Assembly (NCBI GenBank): GCA_023389175.1
Contig: JAEWEW010000224.1
Span: 1-14,010 of the forward strand
Direction: 5' to 3'
From: Pseudomonadota bacterium
GTDB lineage: Bacteria; Pseudomonadota; Gammaproteobacteria; Burkholderiales; Burkholderiaceae_E
DNA: 14,010 bases
Below, piece by piece: positions 1 to 6,154 of this stretch. Numbering within the stretch: the first letter of the stretch is position 1; each line of letters starts with the position of its first letter. The notes under the pieces are model-generated. The model searched no databases. It was not told where the DNA came from and worked only from the letters and a program-made list of their open reading frames with translations. The position numbers and the translations under genes are program-made.

Positions 1-1524
1 CTGGTGGTGCACCGGCAGGTAGTAGTGGTTCTGCTTCACCAGCAGTAGCGCCTCGCGCAGCATGCCGTCGCGCTTGGCCATGTCGGTTTCGGTCTTGGCG
101 GCATCGATCAGCGCATCGATCTTCGGATCGCTGAACCGGCCGAGGTTGTAGCTGCCGTCCGAGCCGCTGCCCTTGGTGTGCACCAGCGACAGCAGCGTGT
201 TGAGCGCGTCGTAGGTGGTGGCGCCCCAGCCGAGCAGGTAAGCGCTGGTGTCGAGCTTCTCGATCTTGGGAATGAAGTTGGCAAACGGCATGGCGTTCAG
301 GCGGGCCTTGACGCCGATCCGCTCCCACATCTGTACCAGTGCCTCGCAGACCTCGTCGTCGTTGACGTAGCGATTGTTGGGGCAGTCCAGCGTGAAGTCG
401 AAGCCCTCGGGATAGCCGGCTTCCGCGAGCAGTGCCTTGGCCTGCGCAACGTTCGGAGGCTCGCGCTGGTCCAGCTCCCGGCTCCAGCCGTTAATCCCGG
501 GGGCGACCAGGATGCCGGCCGGGATGGACAGGCCCTGCATGGTGTTCTTGCGAATCGCCTCGGCGTCGACCGCGAGCGCGAGGGCCTTGCGCACGCGAAC
601 ATCCTTGAACGGGTTCTTCTCGCGCACGGAGCTGTAGCGCAGCTCGTCGGACGCCTGGTCGAGGCCGACGAAGATGGTGCGGGTATCGGGGCCGTCCAGG
701 ATCTTCAGCATCTTGTTCTGGCGCAGGCGGGCGATGTCGTGCGTCGGCGGATCGGTCACCAGGTCCACCTCGCCGGAGAGAAGGGCCGCGATGCGGGTCT
801 CGTCCTGGCGGATCGGCGAGTAGATCACCTCGTCGACGTTGCCCGACGGGGTGTCCCACCATTCGGTGTTCCGCGTCATCACCACCCGCTGGTCCGGGGT
901 CCAGGAGCGGATGATGTACGGGCCGGTGCCATTGGCGTTGCGGGACGCAAAGGTATCTTCGCGCGCCTTCAGGTCCTGCGCCCGCTCCGACTTGTGCTTG
1001 GCCGCCCAACCGCGACTCATGATCCGCACGTCCACCAGGTTGCGCAGCAGGATCGGCATGGGCCGCTCGAGGATGAAATCCACGGTGAAGTCGTCGACCT
1101 TCTTCACGTCCTTGATGCCGCTCACGTGGGTGGTCATGGAGCTGTTCGAGTCCCGAACACGCTCGTACGAGAACACGACGTCGTCCGCGGTGAACGGCGA
1201 ACCGTCGTGGAACTTCACTCCCTTGCGCAGGTTGAAGCGCAGCTCCGTGGGCGAATTGAGCGTCCAGCCGGTGGCGAGCGCCGGTTCGATCTGGAAGTCG
1301 CGGTCATAACGCACCAGCCCTTCGTAGGCATGCTGCAGGATGCCGCTGGTGGTGGTGTGGTTCTGGGAATGAGGATCGAGCGTCATCACGTCGCTCTGGG
1401 CCGCCCACCGCAGCGTCACGGCGCCTGCCCCGACCGGCGCCAGCGCAACGCCGGCGGCCAGCGCCACGGCGAGCGCAACTCGCCAGGCGCCGGCACGCAG
1501 CCGGGCACGGAACCGTCTCGTCAT
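1..1524 (-). CDS. ABC transporter substrate-binding protein, peptide/nickel type (SBP_bac_5), 3' end outside window
   Basis: Periplasmic solute receptor of a peptide/nickel/opine-type ABC importer. The reading frame is open from the ATG at 1524 to base 1, giving 508 codons; family members are usually about 500-550 residues, so only a short C-terminus is missing. Residues 1-35 form a signal peptide: basic MTRRFRARLR, a hydrophobic Ala/Val stretch, then cleavage near GAGA. Mature sequence features typical of the family are TLDPHS (48-53), the YEGLVRYDRDFQIEPALA block (67-84) and LRKGVKFHDGSPFTADDVVF (99-118). Further on are GTGPYII and, near the end, ALLAEAGYPEGFDF. The start is supported by GAGAGGA at 1531-1537, six bases upstream. 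The permease and ATPase genes would be expected beyond base 1 but are not visible. The substrate cannot be told from sequence; di/oligopeptide is the default guess. Confidence 0.9.
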   Translation of the reverse strand, partial: MTRRFRARLRAGAWRVALAVALAAGVALAPVGAGAVTLRWAAQSDVMTLDPHSQNHTTTSGILQHAYEGLVRYDRDFQIEPALATGWTLNSPTELRFNLRKGVKFHDGSPFTADDVVFSYERVRDSNSSMTTHVSGIKDVKKVDDFTVDFILERPMPILLRNLVDVRIMSRGWAAKHKSERAQDLKAREDTFASRNANGTGPYIIRSWTPDQRVVMTRNTEWWDTPSGNVDEVIYSPIRQDETRIAALLSGEVDLVTDPPTHDIARLRQNKMLKILDGPDTRTIFVGLDQASDELRYSSVREKNPFKDVRVRKALALAVDAEAIRKNTMQGLSIPAGILVAPGINGWSRELDQREPPNVAQAKALLAEAGYPEGFDFTLDCPNNRYVNDDEVCEALVQMWERIGVKARLNAMPFANFIPKIEKLDTSAYLLGWGATTYDALNTLLSLVHTKGSGSDGSYNLGRFSDPKIDALIDAAKTETDMAKRDGMLREALLLVKQNHYYLPVHHQ

Positions 1525-1559
1525 TTGTCATCCTCTCGCCTGCGCGGGCGGTCGTCTCG

Positions 1560-1573
1560 TCGTCCATGGACGA
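1560..1573. promoter_or_regulatory. 14-bp perfect palindrome upstream of the substrate-binding protein gene
   Basis: TCGTCCATGGACGA reads the same on both strands and lies 36-49 bases upstream of the start at 1524, inside the 128-bp gap to folA. It could be an operator in the leader of the transporter gene. A weak -10-like TAAATT occurs on the minus strand slightly further upstream. No known regulator consensus is recognised, and a 14-bp palindrome can occur by chance in GC-rich DNA. Confidence 0.25.
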
Positions 1574-1639
1574 TCGTGGTGCAATTTACCATGCTGCCGT
1601 GCGGGTCTGTGGGATGTGGCGCTGCGGCGAGCGCCCTGT

Positions 1640-1660
1640 GGCATGCCGCCTGTCAGGCGG
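1640..1660 (-). terminator. Weak hairpin at the 3' end of folA
   Basis: CCGCCTGTCAGGCGG (1646-1660) forms a 6-bp GC stem with a 3-base loop and overlaps the folA stop codon at 1653-1655. GGCATGCC (1640-1647) and GGCGAGCGCC (1626-1635) are further small dyads directly downstream of folA. No T-run follows on the minus strand, so this is at best a weak or Rho-assisted end of transcription. Confidence 0.25.
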
Positions 1661-2198
1661 GCCTTACAGCGGGTGCCTCGGCCGAGTGGGGCGGGTCGTC
1701 AGGCGAGCCCGGCGGGGATCGCCTTGCATAGGTAATGATGGAGTAGCCGATTCCGTTGACGCTGGTCGCGGTCTGGCGGGAGACTTCGCGCCAGTCGGTC
1801 GGATCCGGCTTGTCCATCCACGTGTCCCCGGGCGGGGACAGATTCACCTCGGTCATGATGATCCGGTCGGCGATCGGCAGGGCGCTTGCGAAGATCTGGG
1901 CGCCGCCGATCACGAAGAGCTCGTCCTCGTGGGCGTTGTCCGCGATCGCCGCCGCCAGCGACGCAGCGCGCCGCACGCCGGCGGGAAGCGGCGGATTGCC
2001 GCGGGTGACCACCACCATCTGACGGCCGGGCAGGACCCGGCCGATCGAATCCCAGGTGAGCCGGCCCATGATGATCGTCTTGCCCATGGTGGTGCGCTTG
2101 AAGTGCGCGAGATCCTCGGGCAGGTGCCACGGCAGCTTGTTGCGGTGGCCGATCGAGCCATTGAGCGCTCGTGCCACCAGGAGAGTGAGGACCGGCAT
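1653..2198 (-). CDS. folA: Dihydrofolate reductase
   Basis: Cytoplasmic enzyme that reduces dihydrofolate to tetrahydrofolate with NADPH, recycling the dihydrofolate made by thymidylate synthase. The 181-residue product aligns well with E. coli FolA. The LPWHLPEDLAHFKR segment (22-35) carries the conserved Trp24 and catalytic Asp29 (E. coli Trp22/Asp27). GRLTWDSIGRVLPGR (45-59) is the NADPH-binding region, VIGG (96-99) matches the conserved cis Gly-Gly, and Thr116 in MTEVN matches E. coli Thr113. It is about 20 residues longer than E. coli FolA because of a Pro/Ala/Ser-rich C-terminal tail (from about 163) that looks unstructured. The ATG at 2198 gives the canonical N-terminal beta strand. 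AGGA lies about ten bases upstream. thyA is on the same strand, but two opposite-strand genes separate them. Confidence 0.96.
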   Translation of the reverse strand: MPVLTLLVARALNGSIGHRNKLPWHLPEDLAHFKRTTMGKTIIMGRLTWDSIGRVLPGRQMVVVTRGNPPLPAGVRRAASLAAAIADNAHEDELFVIGGAQIFASALPIADRIIMTEVNLSPPGDTWMDKPDPTDWREVSRQTATSVNGIGYSIITYARRSPPGSPDDPPHSAEAPAVRPA

Positions 2199-2234
2199 GT
2201 CGGGAGAATCCTACACCGAGATACGGACTCGGAT

Positions 2235-2268
2235 AACGGAGGCTTATGGGCGGTATAGGAACTCCGTT
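2235..2268. promoter_or_regulatory. Inverted repeat in the folA/binding-protein divergent region
   Basis: AACGGAG (2235-2241) and its exact reverse complement CTCCGTT (2262-2268) are separated by 20 bases. They lie in the 163-bp region between the divergent starts of folA (2198) and the plus-strand binding-protein gene (2362). The half-site spacing, centre to centre about 27 bases, could suit a dimeric regulator bound across a promoter. Only weak promoter-like hexamers are visible (TAGACT near 2294 on plus). It could also be chance. Confidence 0.25.
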
Positions 2269-2361
2269 CTTTCTCGCGTGTGCGCCCGACTCTAGACTAG
2301 GCGCCGGCGCGGGCAGCGCCATCCTGCGCCGGCCTGCCGGCCTTCGTTACCGAGCTGACCG

Positions 2362-3330
2362 ATGAAGATCGCGGTTTTCACGAAGAACCGGACCAACCCG
2401 GCGTACACCGCCGCGAGGCTCGGCGCCGATCGCGCGGCGAGCGCCTTCGGCGCACGGACGCTGCACTACGTCCCGGACATTCCGGACCACGTTGGCGAGC
2501 AGATCGCGCTCATCGACCAGGCGCTGGCCGAAGCGCCCGACATCGTCGTCCTGTCGCCGGTGCATTCGACCGCCGTCGACGAGGCAATCCTGCGGATCCA
2601 CCGGGCGGGCATCCCGATCGTCGGCCTCGTCACGCCGATCGAGTGCGTGCCGGTCGTCTCCTTCGTGAATGCCGACGACTTCAGCCTGGGCCGGGCGATC
2701 GCGATGCGCTTGTTCGAGCACCTGGAAGGCAGCGGCGACGTCCTCGTGGTCGGCGGGCACGACCATTCGTTCACCAGCAGGGAGCGGCTGCGGGGCTTCC
2801 ATGAAGCGGCCGCCGGCTTCCAGGACATTCGCCTGGTCGGAGAGGTTGCCGGCGACTACGTCAGGGACGCGGCCCGTGTGCGAACCGCGGCCTGGCTGGC
2901 GGATTACCCGGGGCCTGTCGACGCCTGTCTCGTCGCCAACGACATCATGGCGCTCGGCGTGCTGGAGGCGCTTCGGGCGGCAGGCCGCAACGCGGCGGTC
3001 GTCGGGGTCAATGCGATTCCCGAGGCAATCGGGCCGATCCGGCGCGGCGAGCTGCTCGCGTCGGCCGACTTCAGCGCCATGCGCATGGCCTACCTGGCGG
3101 CAGAATGCGCCGTCCGACATCTGCGTGGCGAGACGGTACCGCGGCATATCGAGCTTCCGGTGCAGATCGTCGATCGCGCCAACTGCGACCAATGGGACCG
3201 GCCCTACGAGGAGCGGTCCTGCTGGACGCTCGCGCAGGCGCTGGAAGAGATCCGGCGCACCGGAACCGGCAAGGCCGAATGGCCGGTTACGGCGGAACCC
3301 GGTACCGGCAGCGGAGCCGGCTCGACGTAG
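2362..3330 (+). CDS. Periplasmic-binding-protein-fold (Peripla_BP_4-like) protein lacking a signal peptide
   Basis: The 322-residue product resembles sugar-type substrate-binding domains (LacI/RbsB fold, type I). It opens with the beta strand MKIAVFTKNRTNPAYTAARLG, then QIALIDQALAEAPDIVVLSP (47-66), AGIPIVGLVTPI, a second-domain VNADDFSLGRAIAMRLFEHL, VLVVGGHDHSFTSRERLRGF and the late CLVANDIMALGVLEALRAAG. Such proteins are normally exported or fused to a LacI HTH. Here the first residues already form the first strand, and an in-frame TGA at 2356-2358, two codons before the ATG, rules out a longer N-terminus. It should therefore be cytoplasmic and not itself DNA-binding. The C-terminal ~50 residues end in a Gly/Thr/Ser-rich tail. 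There is no strong Shine-Dalgarno (GAG eight bases upstream). The tctC-like gene starts 54 bp downstream, probably in the same transcript. Ligand and role are unknown; a cytosolic ligand sensor is one inference. Confidence 0.8.
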   Translation: MKIAVFTKNRTNPAYTAARLGADRAASAFGARTLHYVPDIPDHVGEQIALIDQALAEAPDIVVLSPVHSTAVDEAILRIHRAGIPIVGLVTPIECVPVVSFVNADDFSLGRAIAMRLFEHLEGSGDVLVVGGHDHSFTSRERLRGFHEAAAGFQDIRLVGEVAGDYVRDAARVRTAAWLADYPGPVDACLVANDIMALGVLEALRAAGRNAAVVGVNAIPEAIGPIRRGELLASADFSAMRMAYLAAECAVRHLRGETVPRHIELPVQIVDRANCDQWDRPYEERSCWTLAQALEEIRRTGTGKAEWPVTAEPGTGSGAGST

Positions 3331-3350
3331 CGGGGGAACCGGCTCGACGT
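3317..3350 (+). repeat. 12-bp direct repeat spanning the stop codon of the binding-protein gene
   Basis: CCGGCTCGACGT occurs at 3317-3328 and again at 3339-3350, a 22-base period. The first copy ends on the first base of the TAG stop; the second is in the spacer before the tctC-like gene. It may be a small local duplication. No function is evident. Confidence 0.7.
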
Positions 3351-3384
3351 CGCGACCAACAACGACACCTCGAGGAGACGGGAC

Positions 3385-4389
3385 ATGAAGACGATGCCGA
3401 GACTGGCGAGTTCCACGCTATGGTCCACGCTATGGGGCCTGACGGCATCCGCCGTGCTGGCCGTGCTGCCGGCTTCCGCCGCCGCACAGCAGGCCTACCC
3501 CGAGAAGCCGGTGCGGCTCGTCGTGCCGTTTCCTCCGAGCGGTATCACCGACCTCCTCGGGCGGCTGGTCGCCGAGCGGTTGCAGCAGGTCCATGGCTAC
3601 AAGGTGGTGGTTGACAATCGGCCGGGCGCGAGCGGCCATGTCGGTGCCGAGCTGGTGGCGCGGGCCCAGCCCGACGGCTACACCCTGGTCGTCGGGACGA
3701 TCGGCATCCACGCCGCCTCCTCCATCTACGAGAAGCTCAACTACGATCCCACCCGGGATCTCGAGCCGATCATGATCCTTGCAGAGAACCCGAACGTGGT
3801 GGCCGTCCCAGCCAATTCTCCGTTCCGCACGTTCGGCGACTTTCTCGCCGCGGCCAAGGCGGAGCCAGGCAAGCTGGACTATGCATCGGCGGGCCCGGGA
3901 TCCTCGATCTTCATGGTCACGGCCCTGTTCGAGCAGGAGGCGGGAGTCAGGATGACCCACGTGCCGTACAAGGGCAGCGGCCCCGCGCTGGTCGACCTGA
4001 TCGGTGGGCAGATCGACGTCATGTTCGAGAACATCGGCTCCGGCATGCCCCATTTCCAGAGCGGGAAGCTGCGCCCGCTTGCCGTCACCAGCCGGCAACG
4101 GGACCCCCAGCTCCCCGACGTGCCGACGATCGACGAAAGCGGTGTCAAGGGCTACGCGGCGGGCTCCTGGTTCACGCTGGCTGCGCCGGCGGGCACGCCG
4201 TCCGATCTCATCGAAAGGATCGGCTCGGACGTCCGCAGCGCGCTTGCCACCCCGGAGGCCACCGAGAAGCTGAAGGCCATGGGCGTCAACAAGGTGGCCG
4301 GCACGCCCGCGGAGGCTCGCGCCTACTTCGCCTCGGAGACCGAGAAGTGGAGCAAGGTGATCGCGGCGGCGGGGGTGAAGCTCAAGTGA
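3385..4389 (+). CDS. Tripartite tricarboxylate transporter substrate-binding protein (TctC/Bug family)
   Basis: Secreted periplasmic solute receptor of the Bug family, abundant in betaproteobacteria, whose members bind carboxylates and related small molecules. The 334-residue length is normal. A signal peptide covers about residues 1-35 and ends in SAAAQQA. Family motifs follow: YPEKPVRLVVPFPPSG (38-53), VVDNRPGASGHVGAELVARA, QPDGYTLVVGT, the HVPYKGSGPALVDLIGGQID block, then GKLRPLAVTS and LPDVPTIDESG. GAGGAG at 3372-3377, seven bases before the ATG, supports the start; Met4 is a possible alternative. No tctA/tctB membrane genes are adjacent, so this is an orphan receptor like many Bug proteins. 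It probably shares a transcript with the signal-less binding protein 54 bp upstream. The ligand cannot be predicted. The signal peptide contains a tandem STLWSTLW duplication. Confidence 0.93.
   Translation: MKTMPRLASSTLWSTLWGLTASAVLAVLPASAAAQQAYPEKPVRLVVPFPPSGITDLLGRLVAERLQQVHGYKVVVDNRPGASGHVGAELVARAQPDGYTLVVGTIGIHAASSIYEKLNYDPTRDLEPIMILAENPNVVAVPANSPFRTFGDFLAAAKAEPGKLDYASAGPGSSIFMVTALFEQEAGVRMTHVPYKGSGPALVDLIGGQIDVMFENIGSGMPHFQSGKLRPLAVTSRQRDPQLPDVPTIDESGVKGYAAGSWFTLAAPAGTPSDLIERIGSDVRSALATPEATEKLKAMGVNKVAGTPAEARAYFASETEKWSKVIAAAGVKLK
3412..3435 (+). repeat. Perfect 2 x 12-bp tandem repeat inside the TctC signal peptide
   Basis: TCCACGCTATGG is present twice back to back (3412-3423 and 3424-3435). 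It is in frame, adding one extra STLW unit just before the hydrophobic core. This looks like a slipped-strand duplication and could vary between strains. Confidence 0.9.
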
Positions 4390-4395
4390 GCCGCT

Positions 4396-4419
4396 CCGGC
4401 GGGAGACGGGTTCCCCCGG
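4396..4419. terminator. Candidate bidirectional terminator between tctC-like gene and thyA
   Basis: The 30-bp gap between two convergent genes contains CCGGCGGGA (4396-4404) and TCCCCCGG (4412-4419). They can pair as an 8-bp GC stem with one bulged C and a 7-base loop. Its place at a convergent junction fits a shared terminator, but neither strand shows a clear T-run after the stem. Confidence 0.4.
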
Positions 4420-5214
4420 TCACACCGCGACCGGGGCCTTGATCGCCGGGTACGGGTCGTAGCCCTCGAACGCGAAGTCGTCGAACCGATAGTCGAAGAT
4501 CGAGGCAGGCTTGCGCGCGATCACAAGCCGCGGCAGGCTGCGCGGTTCGCGCGAAAGCTGCTCCGCCACCTGCACCATGTGGTTGGCGTAGAGGTGGCAG
4601 TCGCCGCCGGTCCAGACGAAGTCGCCGGGGGCGAGGTCGCACTGCTGGGCGATCATGTGCGTCAGCAGCGCATAGGAGGCAATGTTGAACGGCACCCCCA
4701 GGAAGATGTCCGCGCTTCTCTGGTAGAGCTGGCAGGAGAGCCGGCCCTGCGCCACGTAGAACTGGAAGAGGGCGTGGCAGGGCGCGAGCGCCATGCGGTC
4801 GAGCTCCGACACATTCCAGGCCGAGACGATCAGCCGGCGCGAGTCCGGATTGGTGCGGATCGTCTCGATCACGCCGGTGATCTGGTCGATGCCGCCGCCG
4901 TCGCGTGCCGGCCACGACCGCCACTGGGCGCCATAGACCGGCCCGAGTTCCCCGTCCGCATCGGCCCACTCGTCCCAGATGCTGACGCCGTTCTCGCGCA
5001 GGTACGCCACGTTGGTCTCGCCCTGGAGGAACCAGAGCAGCTCGTGCACGATCGACTTCAGGTGCAGCTTCTTCGTGGTGACGAGCGGAAAGCCCTGGGA
5101 GAGGTCGAATCGTATCTGCCAACCGAAGACGGAGCGCGTGCCGATGCCGGTTCGGTCCGCCTTCTCCACGCCATGGTCGCGGACGTGGCGCATCAGGTCG
5201 AGGTACTGTCTCAT
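4420..5214 (-). CDS. thyA: Thymidylate synthase
   Basis: Cytoplasmic enzyme that methylates dUMP to dTMP using 5,10-methylene-tetrahydrofolate and releases dihydrofolate for FolA. Starting at the ATG at 5214 gives 264 residues, the same as E. coli ThyA, and the key residues fall at the E. coli numbers. These are Arg21 in DRTGIGT, Arg126/Arg127, catalytic Cys146 in LAPCHALF, Arg166, Asp169, Asn177 in the QRSADIFLGVPFNIASYALL block, and His207/Tyr209 in GGDCHLYANH. A longer in-frame extension exists upstream but only overlaps gspC in another frame, so it is rejected as the start. GGGGAG precedes the ATG by about a dozen bases. gspC ends 34 bp upstream on the same strand, making read-through from the gspC promoter plausible. 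The usual partner folA is displaced by 2.2 kb. Confidence 0.97.
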   Translation of the reverse strand: MRQYLDLMRHVRDHGVEKADRTGIGTRSVFGWQIRFDLSQGFPLVTTKKLHLKSIVHELLWFLQGETNVAYLRENGVSIWDEWADADGELGPVYGAQWRSWPARDGGGIDQITGVIETIRTNPDSRRLIVSAWNVSELDRMALAPCHALFQFYVAQGRLSCQLYQRSADIFLGVPFNIASYALLTHMIAQQCDLAPGDFVWTGGDCHLYANHMVQVAEQLSREPRSLPRLVIARKPASIFDYRFDDFAFEGYDPYPAIKAPVAV

Positions 5215-5248
5215 CGCTCGTTCTGCTCCCCACGCCCGCGCGGTCGCC

Positions 5249-6088
5249 TCAACGAAGCGGGGCGACCTGCTGCTCGCCGGAGACGGCAGTGGAGCCGCCT
5301 TGCGACGGCTGGCCGTTCGGGAACAACTGGTTTCCAGGCACGGGCTCGGCAATGCCTGGCTGGCGGCGCGCCGCCGGTGCCGGCGGGTGGAACCTTGGTG
5401 CGGAGCCGTTGCCCTGCATCTGCTGCTGCAGCCCTTCCGGAGTCTGTCCAGCCTGCGGTTGCCCCTGGTAGGGCTGCTGTTGCTGTTGCATAAGCATCTG
5501 CTGCTGGCGAAGCGTCTCCGCCACCTGCGGCGATTGCGGTGCCTGCGTCTGCTGGGCCGGCGCCGCTGGCGGAGGAGGCGCCGGCGGAGCCGGGCGTGCT
5601 GCAACCGGGGGGGCGGTGCTCGCTTCCGACGGTGTCCGCGGTTTGCCGACTCCGCTCGAGAGCACGTCCTGCGAGGCGCGTTGCGGCGTCTTCAGTTCGA
5701 TCAGGCGGCCACGCTGCTCGATCACGACCTTGTCGAGACCCACTGACTTCACCATGGCGCCGTCAGCGATTGTCTCGTTCACCGCGTAGGGCACGCCTGG
5801 CTTGCCGTCGATCGACAGGATGACCACCCCGTTGGGGCCCGCCTCCGCGACGCCGAATACCTGGATGTTGGTCTGCTGCGGCGTGTCGGCGACGATGCCG
5901 CCGGCCGAGCCGAAGAGCTTCGTGGCCGGCTCGAGGTTGGCCGGCGCCGACGCATCCCCGATGGAGGCACTCGGAGCGATCGCGGGCCGTGGCGCGAGAA
6001 TCTGCACGAGCCAATAGGCGCAGATGGAGACCAGCAAGAGGAAAAAAAACAACGTCAACAGCCGGGCGGCTGTCAGAGGGCCCCGCAT
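5249..6088 (-). CDS. gspC: Type II secretion system protein C, without PDZ domain
   Basis: Bitopic inner-membrane protein that links the T2SS platform to the secretin GspD. The 279-residue product has a short cytoplasmic N-terminus and one membrane segment (about 9-30, LLTLFFFLLLVSICAYWLV). A periplasmic linker follows, then an HR domain (about 74-136) with IQVFGVAEAGPNGVVILSI, KPGVPYAVNETI and KVVIEQRGRLIEL. The HR domain is known to contact the GspD N0 domain. In place of a C-terminal PDZ or coiled coil there is a Pro/Ala-rich stretch (157-178) and a Gln-rich stretch (179-225, including QQQMLMQQQQQ). The gene is divergent from gspG and lies directly upstream of thyA. AGGCGG precedes the ATG by about seven bases. 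Confidence 0.88.
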   Translation of the reverse strand: MRGPLTAARLLTLFFFLLLVSICAYWLVQILAPRPAIAPSASIGDASAPANLEPATKLFGSAGGIVADTPQQTNIQVFGVAEAGPNGVVILSIDGKPGVPYAVNETIADGAMVKSVGLDKVVIEQRGRLIELKTPQRASQDVLSSGVGKPRTPSEASTAPPVAARPAPPAPPPPAAPAQQTQAPQSPQVAETLRQQQMLMQQQQQPYQGQPQAGQTPEGLQQQMQGNGSAPRFHPPAPAARRQPGIAEPVPGNQLFPNGQPSQGGSTAVSGEQQVAPLR

Positions 6089-6154
6089 GTACTTGCCGCC
6101 TGGTGGAAGAAAGCCAACTGTTATGATACTTGCCTTTCAAAGCCAAGGATTTCC
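6089..6154. promoter_or_regulatory. Divergent gspC/gspG promoter region with an extended -10 for gspG and internal direct repeats
   Basis: On the plus strand, TGTTATGAT (6119-6127) is an extended -10 (TGn followed by TATGAT, one mismatch to TATAAT) about 28 bases before the gspG start. No good -35 is at standard spacing, as is common for extended -10 promoters. Two 8-bp direct repeats occur here. TACTTGCC is at 6090-6097 and 6127-6134; AAAGCCAA is at 6110-6117 and 6139-6146, flanking the -10. They may be operator half-sites or the trace of a duplication. The minus-strand promoter for gspC must also lie here or inside gspG, but I see no clear one. Confidence 0.5.
6145..6149 (+). promoter_or_regulatory. 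Ribosome binding site deciding the TTG start of gspG
   Basis: AAGGA sits five bases before TTG 6155, whereas the downstream ATG at 6167 has only AGGA three bases away, too close. The site lies in a small dyad, CAAGG (6144-6148) with CCTTG (6153-6157), which could partly hide both the ribosome site and the TTG codon. Confidence 0.5.

Noticed and set aside
178..2258. Plus-strand open frames of 517 and 230 codons opposite the peptide-binding protein and folA
   Set aside because: The opposite strand encodes a signal peptide plus family motifs of an SBP_bac_5 protein and a complete FolA, so the plus-strand frames are shadows.
2290..2345. GC-rich dyads (GGCGCCGGCGC, GGCCTGCCGGCC) upstream of the binding-protein gene, considered as a terminator or REP element
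   Set aside because: They are short, overlapping, without a T-run or a repeated copy elsewhere in the window, and are expected from the base composition.
5460..5520. Short CTG/TTG-rich repeats considered as a tandem-repeat or CRISPR-like element
   Set aside because: These are the Gln codons of the GspC tail read on the other strand; the units are not regular and there are no spacers.
4420..5604. A longer, 394-residue version of ThyA
   Set aside because: The extra N-terminus is an Arg-rich shadow of gspC. Starting at 5214 gives exactly the canonical 264 residues with catalytic residues at the usual positions.
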